The notes: generated by a model not told the origin, from the letters alone. A stretch of DNA of 64,000 nt from Enterococcus hirae ATCC 9790 (GCF_000271405.2 NC_018081.1:504256-568255), one strand, 5' to 3'. Positions 1-6,327 are shown, counted from the first letter of the stretch. Numbers and translations: made by a program.

Positions 1-773
1 TTCCAAGTTCTTTGGATAATTTGATTGTCGATTTGTCGAATACTCTTCTCTAATTCCTTCTTATTTTTGTAGCAACTCTCTTTTTGTATCGAGTAGAACG
101 TCATAATCGGCATGAAGCTATAATTTCAGTTGAATCTAATTCCGAATAACGCTCTTTTAGAAAATCTAATGTTGCTTTACTTCCATCGATCAGTGGCTCT
201 TCTCCGCCAATAATGTTTGTTTCCCAAAAATCAACTAACCGTTCTGTGATGATGTCAATCAGTTCTTGATCTCGTTCAACTCGTTTCCATATAAATCTTT
301 GAACCACCAATCAACACAGCGATATAACAATAATCCTTGTTCAAAACATTCATATAATGTTGCACTTGACACAAATAACTGAGTGGCACTTCTTCTCCTT
401 CCCATTCTTTGCTAAGAAATTGATTCGCTGTTTTACATTCAAGAATGGCATTTTCTCCTACTACATCACGGTCGATATTGGCTCTTAAAAATGGATGTAA
501 CGGATGTTCAAACACTTGGTTTCTTCTACGGACCTTTTTGCCTGTTCGTTCTTGAAATTCTTTGGCAACAACTTCTTCTAAAACATTGCCCCAATAAGCT
601 GGTTCGCTCTCTGAATCTTTCAATTCAATTTGACCCGTTTTCTCAAGCCATAATTGATAAGGAGATTTGTATTTATTCAATCCAAGTACGGTTGCGACAT
701 CAGAACCACCAATACCTCTTTTGCGGTCTTCGAGCCATTCTTGATGACTCATGTCTAAAGTTGATTTACTCAT
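1..773 (-). pseudogene. YqaJ-type phage recombination nuclease, frameshifted and cut by window edge
   Basis: The 5' part encodes a typical YqaJ viral recombinase domain: RKRGIGGSDVATVLGLNKY near residue 12, then RANIDRDVVGENAILECKTA, with the D and ExK residues of the lambda-exonuclease-like fold. These enzymes resect DNA for a RecT-type annealase. The frame is lost near 292-303, where the encoded IGGSK..Y should read as IGG..FIWKRVERD; that continuation lies in another frame (101-310). At least two or three more frame changes follow in 1-140, where pieces reading ADYDVLLDTKRELLQK, NKKELEKSIRQIDNQI and KELG lie in different frames. Joined, they would make the usual C-terminal coiled coil. I start at the ATG at 773, preceded by AGGAGG. 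It is inactive if the sequence is right. Family call is firm; decay versus sequencing error is open. Confidence 0.8.
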
Positions 774-864
774 CTTCATCCTCCTCGTCGATTGGTGCTT
801 CATATGGTGGTTTAGCATAATCAGGATCAGTTAAATAATTGTCAAGATTTGCTAACTCGTTCAT
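766..864 (-). CDS. small acidic phage protein, 32 aa
   Basis: A 32-residue ORF, very acidic at its C-terminus (EAPIDEEDEDE), that overlaps the yqaJ start by 8 bases. Its last codons also supply the AGGAGG ribosome binding site of yqaJ, suggesting translational coupling. A weak GAGGGG lies upstream of its ATG. I do not recognise a family. It sits in the leftward early operon. Confidence 0.45.
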   Translation of the reverse strand: MNELANLDNYLTDPDYAKPPYEAPIDEEDEDE

Positions 865-1009
865 GTTTCCCCTCTTTTCTGCTTGCTAATACGCAAAGCA
901 CAAGCATGGCAATTGCGAATAACAAGCCAAAGATGACGTAGTTTTTTGATACAATCACTAACGTGAAAAATAAAATAATGAGTAAATCAATTGTTTTTTC
1001 ATTCATCAT
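842..1009 (-). CDS. small membrane protein, 55 aa
   Basis: Starts ATGATGAATGAA, preceded by AAGGGGG and overlapping the stop of the upstream gene (999-1340). The protein has two hydrophobic stretches, about residues 7-21 (LLIILFFTLVIVS) and 25-42 (VIFGLLFAIAMLVLCVLA), separated by a short KNY turn, then a basic tail. This is the shape of a two-helix inner membrane protein with both ends on one side. Function unknown. Gene overlap with both neighbours supports it being a real phage operon member. Confidence 0.5.
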   Translation of the reverse strand: MMNEKTIDLLIILFFTLVIVSKNYVIFGLLFAIAMLVLCVLASRKEGKHERVSKS

Positions 1010-1340
1010 TGAATTCCCCCTTGAGAATGCGAGTCATCACGTCAGCGAGATCTTCTTTGTTATCAATAACAAAGGTATGATTTGTAGATTGATTTTCTTC
1101 TTCGCTTTGTGCTCGTTTATAAGCATCTACAGCAATTCTACGTACAATGTGTGCTGGTACTGGAAAATTATCATCTAAATGTTCTTCTTGCATAGCAAGG
1201 CAAAGTAAAATTTCTGTTGTCTCACCATAAATGATGCTCTTAAGTTCCCCTTCTTTTTGTGCTGTACAAATAATGGAAACACTTTGCTTTTGACACTCGC
1301 TTTTTAACTCTTCAATAAGATTTTCAATTTTTTCATTCAT
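999..1340 (-). CDS. hypothetical phage early protein, 113 aa
   Basis: A soluble, acidic protein with no family I recognise. The middle (SIICTAQKEGELKSIIYGETTEILLCLAMQ) looks like an alpha/beta core. The tail contains FVIDNKEDLADVMTRILKGEF. It overlaps the upstream gene by 8 bases and the downstream membrane ORF by 11, so it is part of one tightly packed leftward transcript driven from the promoter near 1950-1976. Confidence 0.6.
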   Translation of the reverse strand: MNEKIENLIEELKSECQKQSVSIICTAQKEGELKSIIYGETTEILLCLAMQEEHLDDNFPVPAHIVRRIAVDAYKRAQSEEENQSTNHTFVIDNKEDLADVMTRILKGEFNDE

Positions 1341-1656
1341 GTGCTATAACTCCCTCTGGAAAATTTCTTCTTCTGAAAAAGAACTTTTGCTGTTCAAATA
1401 CGTTAACGGCATACTGATAATTTTCTTCATTCAATTCATCAAGGCTCTTAAATTCAAGTGATGACTTTACAGCCTCGTAAATTGCTGTTCTTTGTTGTTC
1501 AATGCGCTTAGAATCTTGACGTTCTAACCATTGATTCACTTCTTTACAAAACTTACGTTTGTAGTCTACTTTGAGTTTGTTTTGTTTCTCTAAAGCATCT
1601 AATCTCTCGTTCATTCGTTCCCATTCTGCTTTAGAAATTGTCATCATTTCTGCCAT
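1333..1656 (-). CDS. coiled-coil phage early protein, 107 aa
   Basis: The first 30 residues (SKAEWERMNERLDALEKQNKL) form a likely coiled coil. The remainder (YKRKFCKEVNQWLERQD..., then LDELNEENYQYAVNVFEQQ) resembles in outline the C-terminal domain of phage antirepressor/ORF6C-like proteins. That resemblance is my reading of the pattern, not a search result. A clear AGGAGG precedes the ATG. First structural gene after the 63-aa regulator in the leftward operon. Confidence 0.6.
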   Translation of the reverse strand: MAEMMTISKAEWERMNERLDALEKQNKLKVDYKRKFCKEVNQWLERQDSKRIEQQRTAIYEAVKSSLEFKSLDELNEENYQYAVNVFEQQKFFFRRRNFPEGVIAHE

Positions 1657-1703
1657 TTGATTCTTCCTCCTAAATCAAACTTGTGGTATACTTGCTTTGA
1701 ATT

Positions 1704-1895
1704 TTATATTGGAAATAGTTTTTCCACTGTAGTGCCAAGTATTTTGGCAATCTTTATTGCTGGAGCAACATTTGGTAGATGTTCCCCAGCTTCAACTCTC
1801 TGATATTGACGAGTTGATATGCCGGCTTGTTTTGCAACTTCCGATTGCGACAAGCCTTTTTTTATACGTAGTTCTAACATTTTTTTATTTTTCAC
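1704..1895 (-). CDS. XRE-family HTH regulator, 63 aa, of the second switch
   Basis: Almost the whole protein is one helix-turn-helix domain (LRIKKGLSQSEVAKQAGISTRQYQRVEAGEHLPNVAPAIKIAKILG). The recognition helix is around STRQYQRVE. It probably starts at GTG 1895, preceded by AGGGG; the internal ATG at 1880 lacks a binding site. It is transcribed leftward, divergent from a second small XRE regulator (1996-2208). Two CGACG-TTTT-CGTCG palindromes lie between them. By position it is the first gene of the leftward operon, so Cro-like or autorepressor roles are both possible. Confidence 0.75.
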   Translation of the reverse strand: MKNKKMLELRIKKGLSQSEVAKQAGISTRQYQRVEAGEHLPNVAPAIKIAKILGTTVEKLFPI

Positions 1896-1921
1896 ATCAG
1901 CCCCTACTTTCTTATTTAAGA

Positions 1922-1976
1922 CGACGTTTTCGTCGGCTTATGTTTATATAATAAGCGACGTTTTCGTCGTTGTCAA
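1922..1976 (-). promoter_or_regulatory. divergent promoter/operator of the second switch
   Basis: Two identical 14-bp palindromes CGACGTTTTCGTCG lie at 1922-1935 and 1956-1969, 34 bp apart. The leftward promoter is excellent: TTGACA (1976-1971), 17-bp spacer, TATTAT (1953-1948). The second palindrome fills its spacer, so a bound repressor would block it. A 6-bp inverted repeat GCTTAT/ATAAGC (1936-1941, 1951-1956) bridges the two operators. A TATAAT on the plus strand (1947-1952) may serve the rightward regulator, without a good -35. Confidence 0.8.
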
Positions 1977-1995
1977 TTATTTTTTGGAGGAATAT

Positions 1996-2208
1996 ATGAT
2001 GACGACATTTAGTGAGAATTTGAAAAAGCTTCGTTCAGAATCTGACATATCTCAACTTGTATTAGCAAAAGAAATAGGCACAACTACTAGGCAAATCCAA
2101 CGATATGAAAGTGGCGAAAACGAACCTAAATTATCACAAGCTGTTTTACTCGCCGACTACTTCGATGTATCGCTTGATTATTTGGTCGGTAGAACAGATG
2201 AGAAATGA
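1996..2208 (+). CDS. XRE-family HTH regulator, 70 aa
   Basis: A single HTH domain (LKKLRSESDISQLVLAKEIGTTTRQIQRYESGENEPKL..ADYFDVSLDYLVGR) with the usual repressor ending LDYLVGRTD. The recognition segment TTRQIQRYE closely parallels STRQYQRVE in its divergent partner, so the two may read the same CGACG operators. Start at ATG 1996 follows GGAGG. The stop codon overlaps a short rho-independent hairpin. By analogy with phage pairs it may be the repressor of the divergent switch. Confidence 0.75.
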   Translation: MMTTFSENLKKLRSESDISQLVLAKEIGTTTRQIQRYESGENEPKLSQAVLLADYFDVSLDYLVGRTDEK

Positions 2209-2229
2209 TCGCTCAGGCGGTCTTTTTTT
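2207..2229 (+). terminator. rho-independent terminator after the 70-aa regulator
   Basis: GATCGC / GCGGTC stem with a 4-base loop at 2207-2222, followed by seven T residues. It starts inside the stop codon of the 1996-2208 gene. Confidence 0.65.
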
Positions 2230-2285
2230 GTTACTACTTTTTAACAAAAGAGAGAATTTCCTCATTTCCCTTTTTGATATAATTC

Positions 2286-2321
2286 CCCTATCAGGATGAG
2301 AGACTGAAATATCTGATAGGG
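2286..2321 (+). repeat. 9-bp perfect inverted repeat ahead of the 73-aa ORF
   Basis: CCCTATCAG (2286-2294) and CTGATAGGG (2313-2321) with an 18-base loop. The right arm runs straight into the GGGAGGTG ribosome binding site of the gene at 2332. A TATAAT (2278-2283) lies just upstream, so the hairpin would be at the 5' end of the mRNA, or act as an operator. Confidence 0.55.
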
Positions 2322-2331
2322 AGGTGATTAG

Positions 2332-2553
2332 ATGGATTATCGAGATATTTTGACTGAGCTTAATTATTACTACCCAATAACTGGTAGCGCGAATTTAGGA
2401 ACTATCAAAGCTGCATTTGCTACCACTGAAAAAGAATATATTGTTTTTCACATTCATGAGAACAATATCTATTCGATCTCAAATATGAAGACTGGCGAAC
2501 TGTGGACAAATACAAAACTCAAAAAACTAGACGATGGAACCCTTTCTGTTTAG
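2332..2553 (+). CDS. hypothetical phage protein, 73 aa
   Basis: Unrecognised small protein (MDYRDILTELNYYYPITG...). A beta-rich middle (EYIVFHIHENNIYSISNMKTGELWTNTKL) suggests a compact domain. GGGAGGTG precedes the ATG. It is the second rightward gene after the 70-aa regulator, separated from it by a terminator and having its own promoter-like TTGATATAAT. Its rightward orientation interrupts an otherwise leftward early region. Confidence 0.55.
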   Translation: MDYRDILTELNYYYPITGSANLGTIKAAFATTEKEYIVFHIHENNIYSISNMKTGELWTNTKLKKLDDGTLSV

Positions 2554-2562
2554 TTTTCCATC
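2533..2562. terminator. weak stem-loop at the end of the 73-aa ORF
   Basis: GATGGAA (2533-2539) pairs with TTCCATC (2556-2562). It overlaps the stop codon of the upstream gene. No strong T tract follows, so termination is uncertain. Confidence 0.3.
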
Positions 2563-2595
2563 TATGGTACACAAGTAATTACTATTGTTTCCATA

Positions 2596-2712
2596 TCACT
2601 CCTTGCTATTTCTGATAGCTTGGAGCTCTTTTTTTATTTCTTCTTGCGATACAATAATTTGTTGCTGTTGCTTAAGAAGCTCATTGAGTGCTACCATTTG
2701 TAATTCTTCCAT
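2596..2712 (-). CDS. small helical phage protein, 38 aa
   Basis: A 38-residue ORF (MEELQMVALNELLKQQQQII...) that should be one continuous charged helix. GGAGGT sits at good spacing before the ATG. It is the distal gene of a leftward group 3354-2596. Function unknown. Confidence 0.5.
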   Translation of the reverse strand: MEELQMVALNELLKQQQQIIVSQEEIKKELQAIRNSKE

Positions 2713-2770
2713 TTGACTACCTCCATTTCTGAGTGATAGACTTAAGTTACTAGTTCTTATTTCTCACCGA

Positions 2771-2920
2771 TTAGCGATTGCACTCGCTGGTCGGTCTTTT
2801 TATTTCTAGCCACTTCTTCTGGCGTTCACGCCATTGTTCCCCTAACAATCTAGGTTTCATTACTTCGTGGTATTCCTGATTTAGTTTTCGCATCAAGTAT
2901 TGATGCTCTTGTAAGGTCAT
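2771..2920 (-). CDS. small basic phage protein, 49 aa
   Basis: A basic 49-residue ORF (MTLQEHQYLMRKLNQEYHEV..., with WRERQKKWLEIKRP near the end), mainly helical. GAAGGAGGT precedes the ATG. A large imperfect inverted repeat (2946-3048) lies immediately upstream in its mRNA. Function unknown. Confidence 0.5.
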   Translation of the reverse strand: MTLQEHQYLMRKLNQEYHEVMKPRLLGEQWRERQKKWLEIKRPTSECNR

Positions 2921-2945
2921 TTAATACCTCCTTCGTCTCTCACCG

Positions 2946-3048
2946 TCACCACCTCCAAGAAGAGGAGTTGCCCATGCAAGTAGGTATATGTGCTGTGTTT
3001 TTTGTAGTTTTTGAAGGAAATCGCAACTCCTCTTTTCGGAAGTGGTGA
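2946..3048 (-). repeat. 25-bp imperfect inverted repeat in the leader of the 49-aa ORF
   Basis: Arms 2946-2970 and 3024-3048 match at 22 of 25 positions, including CAACTCCTCTT and GTGGTGA blocks, with a 53-base loop. No ORF of note runs through it. In RNA it would be a long stable stem ending about 25 bases before the start of the 49-aa gene. It could act as a translational or processing element, or as a small structured RNA. Confidence 0.6.
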
Positions 3049-3069
3049 GTGTAGAACAAGTTTAAATAT

Positions 3070-3354
3070 TTAAATTTCAAAAGTTTCTTTTAAAAATCGT
3101 TGTAATTCAGTTCGTTCAATTCGAATATCTTGTTCACTCCATTGTTGAATCTTTAAACCTTTTGAAATCCAACCGCTTAATTTGTCATCACCAATTCTCA
3201 ATATTTCTTTTACTTGAGACTTATTCGGGTAAGGTGGTAATTCAACAGTTTTAGTCAACAAGCTGGATCGCTTTTCGATTTCTTTCAAAACAATAAAAGT
3301 AATATTACTTGCTAATTCGTTTTGAATTACTTCATCTGGAATGTTTAGTTGCAT
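3070..3354 (-). CDS. DUF771-like phage DNA-binding protein, 94 aa
   Basis: Opens MQLNIPDEVIQNELASNI, then a winged-helix-like half (PNKSQVKEILRIGDDKLSGWISKGLKI) and an end typical of excisionase/HTH_17-like proteins (RIERTELQRFLKETFEI). Proteins of this build are common just downstream of cro in Gram-positive phages. The DUF771 assignment is from pattern memory. Ribosome binding site GGAGGT. It is transcribed from the main early promoter after the Cro-like gene. Confidence 0.6.
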   Translation of the reverse strand: MQLNIPDEVIQNELASNITFIVLKEIEKRSSLLTKTVELPPYPNKSQVKEILRIGDDKLSGWISKGLKIQQWSEQDIRIERTELQRFLKETFEI

Positions 3355-3399
3355 CAGTTATACCTCCTACGCTGGTTGTTTGGTTATATTAGAACCAAG

Positions 3400-3420
3400 T
3401 TGTATCTTTTTAAGATACAA
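3400..3420. promoter_or_regulatory. repressor operator, copy 1 (distal)
   Basis: GTATCTT-TTT-AAGATAC with extra TT/AA flanks, a perfect dyad. The same 7-bp half-sites recur between the two divergent repressors (3650-3666). It overlaps the 3' end of the Cro-like gene, a position suited to looping or roadblock repression. Confidence 0.65.
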
Positions 3421-3628
3421 AATGGCTAAAAAAAATTTCATCTACTTCTTCTGCTGTCAAATTATATCTATCTTTAATTAACTTGATCTCTGATTGAGTG
3501 AATTCAGCACCATTACGTTCATTAATTTTTCCAGAAAAACTTTGTGGAGTAATTCCCATAAAAAGAGACAAAACATTTTGGTTTTCACCGTTTAAAACAA
3601 TAATAGAACGCAATTTTTCTTTGTTCAT
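3410..3628 (-). CDS. Cro-like HTH regulator, 72 aa
   Basis: Starts at ATG 3628 behind GGAGGGGG (a longer in-frame extension to 3661 has no such site). The protein has an HTH core (NQNVLSLFMGITPQSFSGKINERNGAEFTQSEIKLIKDRYNLT) and ends VDEIFFSHFVS. It is divergent from the CI-type repressor at 3792 and is the first gene of the leftward early transcript, the classic position of cro. Confidence 0.75.
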   Translation of the reverse strand: MNKEKLRSIIVLNGENQNVLSLFMGITPQSFSGKINERNGAEFTQSEIKLIKDRYNLTAEEVDEIFFSHFVS

Positions 3629-3649
3629 ATTTCCCCCTCCTAACCTTTT

Positions 3650-3713
3650 GTATCTTTTCAAGATACTACGAGTATATCATTTACTTGACACTTGTCAACA
3701 ACTTTTGTATCTT
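3650..3713. promoter_or_regulatory. main lysis-lysogeny switch: divergent promoters and operators
   Basis: The palindrome TTGACACTTGTCAA (3685-3698) supplies both -35 boxes. Rightward: TTGACA (3685-3690), 17 bp, TATCTT (3708-3713), for the CI gene. Leftward: TTGACA (3698-3693), 16 bp, TATACT (3676-3671), for cro. Operator GTATCTT-TTC-AAGATAC (3650-3666) lies just downstream of the leftward -10. A half-site GTATCTT (3707-3713) coincides with the rightward -10, so repressor binding there could autoregulate. Confidence 0.8.
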
Positions 3714-3791
3714 TTTTTTAAACGAATTAAAAACAACTTGAAACAATTTATGAAAAATGTTAATTTTGAAGTGTAGGAAAGAGAGGTAAAT

Positions 3792-4532
3792 ATGAGTGAA
3801 ACAATGGCTGAAAGAATCAAGAGGCTTCGTATCGAGCATAATATGACTCAAGAAGAACTTGGAGAAAAAGTAGGTATTAAAAGAGCTGCTATTAATAAGT
3901 ACGAGAAAGGTAATGTAGAAAACATGAAACGTTCCATGATTGAAAAAATGTCTTCAATATTTGGTGTTTCACCGGTTTATTTAATGGCACTAGACGATTA
4001 TAGCAGCTCATCTATAGAAAAAATATACAATCAACTATCACCACCTCGACAAGAGAAAGTCTACGTTTTTGCAAAAAACCAATTGGACGAACAAGAAAAA
4101 GAAAATAGTCGAAATAAAAATATCACCTCTTTAGAACAATACAAACAGAGAAAACAACAAAAAAAATCTATGTCCGTATTTTACTGGTGCGGTGCTGTCT
4201 CTGCTGGTACCGGGGAATTTTTAGCAGATGAATATAGAGAAGAAATTACTCTCCCTACTGAAATCATTCCTGATGACGCTGACTTTTGTTTAACCGTAAA
4301 TGGAGCTTCCATGGAGCCTATTTTCCATGATGATGATTATGTGTTTGTCAAAAGACAACTAGAAGTTTTCAGCGGAGCAATTGGAGTAGTTATTTTAAAT
4401 GGTCAAGCTTTTTTAAAACGCATATGGTTTGAAAACGACATTGCGAGACTTCAATCTTTTAACAGTGATTACGATGATATTATTGTGACTGAAAATGATG
4501 ATTTTAGAATTATTGGAAAGGTGGTTATGTAA
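3792..4532 (+). CDS. CI-type phage repressor with S24 self-cleavage domain
   Basis: Residues 6-65 form an XRE HTH (IKRLRIEHNMTQEELGEKVGIKRAAINKYEKG). A lysine-rich linker follows, then a LexA/CI-like S24 domain from about 130. Visible landmarks are the probable Ala138-Gly139 cleavage site (CGAVSAGTGE), Ser173 in NGASMEP and Lys209 in AFLKRI, the catalytic Ser-Lys dyad. RecA-stimulated self-cleavage, and hence SOS induction of the element, is expected from the family. GAGAGGT precedes the ATG. It is read from the rightward switch promoter and followed by a toxin-antitoxin pair. Confidence 0.92.
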   Translation: MSETMAERIKRLRIEHNMTQEELGEKVGIKRAAINKYEKGNVENMKRSMIEKMSSIFGVSPVYLMALDDYSSSSIEKIYNQLSPPRQEKVYVFAKNQLDEQEKENSRNKNITSLEQYKQRKQQKKSMSVFYWCGAVSAGTGEFLADEYREEITLPTEIIPDDADFCLTVNGASMEPIFHDDDYVFVKRQLEVFSGAIGVVILNGQAFLKRIWFENDIARLQSFNSDYDDIIVTENDDFRIIGKVVM

Positions 4533-4533
4533 G

Positions 4534-4767
4534 ATGACTACAAAACAAGAAGAATTATCTTATGCTATTAAAAATTTAGATGATGAAGCAACAGAAATTG
4601 TCTTACAATTAGTTTATAAACTATCAAATGGAAATGATCTAATTAACGAAGATGGCGAAGTTATCGTTGACGATTTCTATAAAAAACTCTTATCTAGTAT
4701 TGATGAAACAGACAGTGGTCAAGACTTTACCTATGAAGAATTAAAAAAAGAATTAGGAATTATGTAA
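4534..4767 (+). CDS. antitoxin of RelE-type pair
   Basis: A 77-residue acidic protein (KQEELSYAIKNLDDEATEIVLQLVYKLSNG...) ending in a helix with DFTYEELKKELGIM, the layout of antitoxins that wrap a RelE-type toxin with their C-terminal tail. Its ATG is 1 base after the repressor stop, and the toxin ATG follows its own stop directly. It is therefore expressed with the prophage repressor in the lysogen. No obvious N-terminal DNA-binding motif is visible. Confidence 0.7.
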   Translation: MTTKQEELSYAIKNLDDEATEIVLQLVYKLSNGNDLINEDGEVIVDDFYKKLLSSIDETDSGQDFTYEELKKELGIM

Positions 4768-5004
4768 ATGAAAAAAGTAATTTTCAAAAAACAACCTTTA
4801 AAGTTTTTGAAGAAACAAGATGAAAAAACAAAAAGTCGTATTATCAAAGCTATCTATGCTCTACCTAGTGGCGATGTCAAACCATTGCAAGGTCATTCTT
4901 CTTACAAACGATTACGTGTTGGTACGTTCCGTATCATTTTTGACGATGATGGCAAAGTATGTATTATTGCTAGAATTGGCAACCGTGGCGATATTTACAA
5001 ATAA
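4768..5004 (+). CDS. RelE/ParE-superfamily toxin, 78 aa
   Basis: MKKVIFKKQPLKFLKKQDEKTKSRIIKAI, then LQGHSSYKRLRVGTFRIIFDDDGKVCIIARIGNRGDIYK, is the RelE-type mRNA interferase fold with the conserved R.G..R..F and terminal R.GNRG..Y. Such toxins cut mRNA on the ribosome. Immediate adjacency to the antitoxin (no gap) is typical. Placement inside the lysogeny module suggests prophage maintenance or anti-phage duty; that is inference. Confidence 0.85.
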   Translation: MKKVIFKKQPLKFLKKQDEKTKSRIIKAIYALPSGDVKPLQGHSSYKRLRVGTFRIIFDDDGKVCIIARIGNRGDIYK

Positions 5005-5007
5005 AAA

Positions 5008-5028
5008 AAGCCCGTGCTACCAACACGG
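5008..5028 (-). terminator. short stem-loop, leftward terminator-like remnant
   Basis: CCGTG (5012-5016) and CACGG (5024-5028) with an A7 run on the left, i.e. a T run only for leftward transcripts. No leftward gene feeds into it, so its function is unclear. Confidence 0.25.
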
Positions 5029-5144
5029 ACTACCTAACCGAATTTCCTCGGCTATTGACTGCAAATAAATAATAGCAAGCAAAACTTTTCTTAGGTTATT
5101 ATCTTTTTCTAAATTTGAAAAGTTTTGTAGAGGAGGGAAAATAT

Positions 5145-6224
5145 ATGAAAAAAGCTTTATTGTCGTCCGTCGCTCTATTATCTCTTATTTGTGCATCGCC
5201 AGTAGTTTATGGAGAAACAACTAGTGATTCTGGTCCTCAAAAAACTACAGTTTCTTCTGTTGAAAAAAACAGTACTACTACATCTTCTACTACCCCAGTA
5301 AAAGATAGCTCGACTAGCAGTACTACATCTTCTAGTACTAAAGACAGCACTAGTTCAAGCTCTTCAGCTAAGACAGAGACTAGTACTACTAGCAAGCTAG
5401 AAACACAAAATAGTACTCAAGCATCATCAAGTACTACTTCAAGATCTACTACTAAATCAAGTACTAGTAGCTCAACAGAATCTAGTAGCACTACTAACAG
5501 CTCAACTCAAGAAACAACACAATCAAGCGCATCACCTGTTACTACTTTAAAAGCTACATCTAAATCTTATGGAGTAAAACCAGGTGTTACAATCTCAAAA
5601 AATGAATTGTTGCAATTAATAACTTACACAAACGGGGATAAAAATAATTTAGATGTCATCATTACAAGTAATTATGCCTACATTTCTAAAAATGGGCAAC
5701 AAAATTCAAAAGTTTATTACACTGATTTAAATGCCTTGATTGGACCAGCAAACTTAAATAATATTCAGGTAATGACAATTGCCCAAGCTCTAAAACTCGG
5801 CTTTACTCCTGCCCAAGGAAATGCAAATAAAAATATCGAAGTTATTAATTGCTCTTTGCCAGGACAATATAAAATTACATTCAGAGATAGAAAAACAGGT
5901 TTGAGTACTACAACTACAGTAACTGTCGGAAACCCAGCGTCAGCAGTCGTTTCTGGAAATACTCAAAATTCAGGAACTGTTAATCAAACAACAATGACGA
6001 CATCATCATCAACAGTAGCTACTCCGAAAACGAATAATGCAACAACTAAATCACCTGCACCTATCGCAACCAAATCATCTGTCGGAACTACCAAGAAAAA
6101 TCCAGTTTCAACCTCTAAATATACCATGCCAAAAACTGGAGAAAAAGTTAATCATATTCTATCTACGGCTGGTGTGCTTATGACTTTAATTGTTGGTTCT
6201 GTTGCTTTAATTTGGAAATTCTGA
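5145..6224 (+). CDS. prophage-carried Ser/Thr-rich wall-anchored surface protein
   Basis: 359 residues from ATG 5145 (GAGGAGGG upstream). There is a signal peptide at 1-24 (MKKALLSSVALLSLICASPVVYG). Ser/Thr-rich low-complexity spacers at about 30-140 and 280-325 flank a globular region at about 145-275 (KPGVTISKNELLQLITYTNGDKNN...). The C-terminal sorting signal MPKTGE begins at residue 328, followed by a hydrophobic helix and K-F. MPKTG is a variant of LPXTG, so sortase anchoring is likely but not certain. A strong terminator follows. It sits between the repressor/toxin genes and the integrase, a usual place for lysogenic-conversion cargo. The central domain is not one I recognise. Confidence 0.8.
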   Translation: MKKALLSSVALLSLICASPVVYGETTSDSGPQKTTVSSVEKNSTTTSSTTPVKDSSTSSTTSSSTKDSTSSSSSAKTETSTTSKLETQNSTQASSSTTSRSTTKSSTSSSTESSSTTNSSTQETTQSSASPVTTLKATSKSYGVKPGVTISKNELLQLITYTNGDKNNLDVIITSNYAYISKNGQQNSKVYYTDLNALIGPANLNNIQVMTIAQALKLGFTPAQGNANKNIEVINCSLPGQYKITFRDRKTGLSTTTTVTVGNPASAVVSGNTQNSGTVNQTTMTTSSSTVATPKTNNATTKSPAPIATKSSVGTTKKNPVSTSKYTMPKTGEKVNHILSTAGVLMTLIVGSVALIWKF

Positions 6225-6252
6225 TAAAAAAGAGAGCTGATGCTCTCTTTTT
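6225..6252 (+). terminator. terminator of the surface protein gene
   Basis: AGAGAGC (6231-6237), loop TGAT, GCTCTCT (6242-6248), then T residues. It is immediately after the stop codon. Confidence 0.8.
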
Positions 6253-6264
6253 CTAAAAATGATT

Positions 6265-6290
6265 AAAGAAAAGCCTTCGGGCTTTTCTTT
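6265..6290. terminator. second hairpin with UUCG loop
   Basis: AAAGAAAAGCC, TTCG, GGCTTTTCTTT: an 11-bp stem with a stable tetraloop, about 15 bases after the first terminator. It works in either direction and separates the cargo gene from the next transcript. Confidence 0.75.
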
Positions 6291-6327
6291 TACAACGATA
6301 AGAACATACATTCGAAAGGAGAAAAAC

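Noticed and set aside
491..820. Rightward ORF across yqaJ
   Set aside because: Antisense to a conserved nuclease domain, with a Ser-rich tail created by the reverse of an acidic stretch.
5220..5560. Repeat array / CRISPR-like region
   Set aside because: The repeats are Ser/Thr codons (AGT ACT ACT type) of a low-complexity surface protein, without uniform spacers.
6259..6327. N-terminal extension of the 104-aa phage protein
   Set aside because: The first codons form one arm of a UUCG terminator hairpin; ATG 6328 follows AAGGAG.
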